From: Acidobacteriota bacterium
GTDB taxonomy: Bacteria; Acidobacteriota; Terriglobia; Terriglobales; Acidobacteriaceae
DNA length: 5,446 nucleotides
NCBI GenBank assembly: GCA_021846065.1
Contig: JAJZCP010000125.1
Location: 1-5,446, forward strand
Direction of reading: 5' to 3'
Each line of letters begins with the position of its first letter. Position 1 is the stretch's first letter. This document shows, piece after piece, positions 5,253 to 5,446 of the stretch. A model generated the notes under the pieces. That model did not search any database and had not been told where the DNA came from. It saw only the letters and a list, made by a program, of their open reading frames with translations. The translations under genes were made by a program, and so were the position numbers.

Positions 5253-5446
5253 ATGCGTTCCCAGCTGATTTTCGGCGCCATGACTCACGTGAAGAACCGT
5301 TACGAACTGTGCCAGCTGGCTTCAAAGGCTGCGCGTAAGCTGCACAAACCGACCACCCGGTTGCAGGACACGATGAACGATGTTCTTATTCGTTTCCGGC
5401 ACGCCAACCCTCAGGCCGAAGCCGCACCGGTCGTTCACTCTGTCCG
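5253..5446 (+). CDS. rpoZ: RNA polymerase omega subunit-like protein, 3' end cut off by the window edge
   Basis: Omega assists assembly of RNA polymerase by holding the beta' subunit. The visible 64 codons begin MRSQLIFGAMTHVKNRYELC. The stretch NRYELCQLASKAARKLHKP (about 15-33) resembles the omega signature NRxxLxxxAxxRARxL, and the text matches proteins I remember as omega in Acidobacteriota. Residues 34-54 (TTRLQDTMNDVLIRFRHANPQ) belong to the same lineage-specific form and are unlike E. coli RpoZ. The ATG at 5253 has a strong Shine-Dalgarno, AGAGGAG (5238-5244), 8 bases upstream. The usual neighbours gmk and coaBC are not visible, as the gene is cut at the right edge. If the identification is wrong, it is a conserved hypothetical protein with a helical, basic N-terminal half. 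Confidence 0.68.
   Translation, partial: MRSQLIFGAMTHVKNRYELCQLASKAARKLHKPTTRLQDTMNDVLIRFRHANPQAEAAPVVHSV

Overview
The window is a moderately GC-rich bacterial chromosome segment with tightly packed housekeeping genes. The gene style, and above all the omega-like RNA polymerase subunit at the right edge, look most like Acidobacteriota (Terriglobia-type). That placement is inferred from remembered family resemblance and was not tested. I see no transposase, CRISPR array, tRNA, rRNA or phage gene.

Left part (1-1199): the minus strand carries the 5' 90% or so of rsmE, a 16S rRNA m3U1498 methyltransferase that runs off the left edge. Upstream of it, on the same strand, is a tiny self-contained transcription unit. 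It has a TTGACA/TATACA promoter, a leader with two short hairpins, a Shine-Dalgarno site, a 22-codon Lys/Ala-rich ORF resembling a histone H1 tail, and a strong intrinsic terminator. This lysine-rich microprotein gene (780-848) is the most unusual item in the window and is easily missed by gene callers. About 350 bases separate it from the next gene and hold the divergent control regions.

Middle part (1200-4802): three plus-strand genes. A biosynthetic-type acetyl-CoA acetyltransferase (thiolase) is followed after 5 bases by a class I SAM-dependent methyltransferase with a GTG start, so the two are probably co-transcribed. Then comes comM/yifB, a Mg-chelatase-like AAA+ ATPase, which appears to have its own extended -10 promoter but no good ribosome binding site.

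Right part (4803-5446): a 450-base gap of visibly lower GC, then the 5' part of an rpoZ-like gene with a strong Shine-Dalgarno site. The gap has a plausible plus-strand promoter, four successive hairpins and a hairpin followed by a T-run, so it may encode a small RNA of about 200 nt. A weak antisense ORF covers the same DNA and is the competing explanation.

Functionally the genes are a mix of ribosome modification, central acyl-CoA metabolism, DNA recombination/transformation and transcription. Apart from the thiolase-methyltransferase pair there is no sign that they form one pathway.
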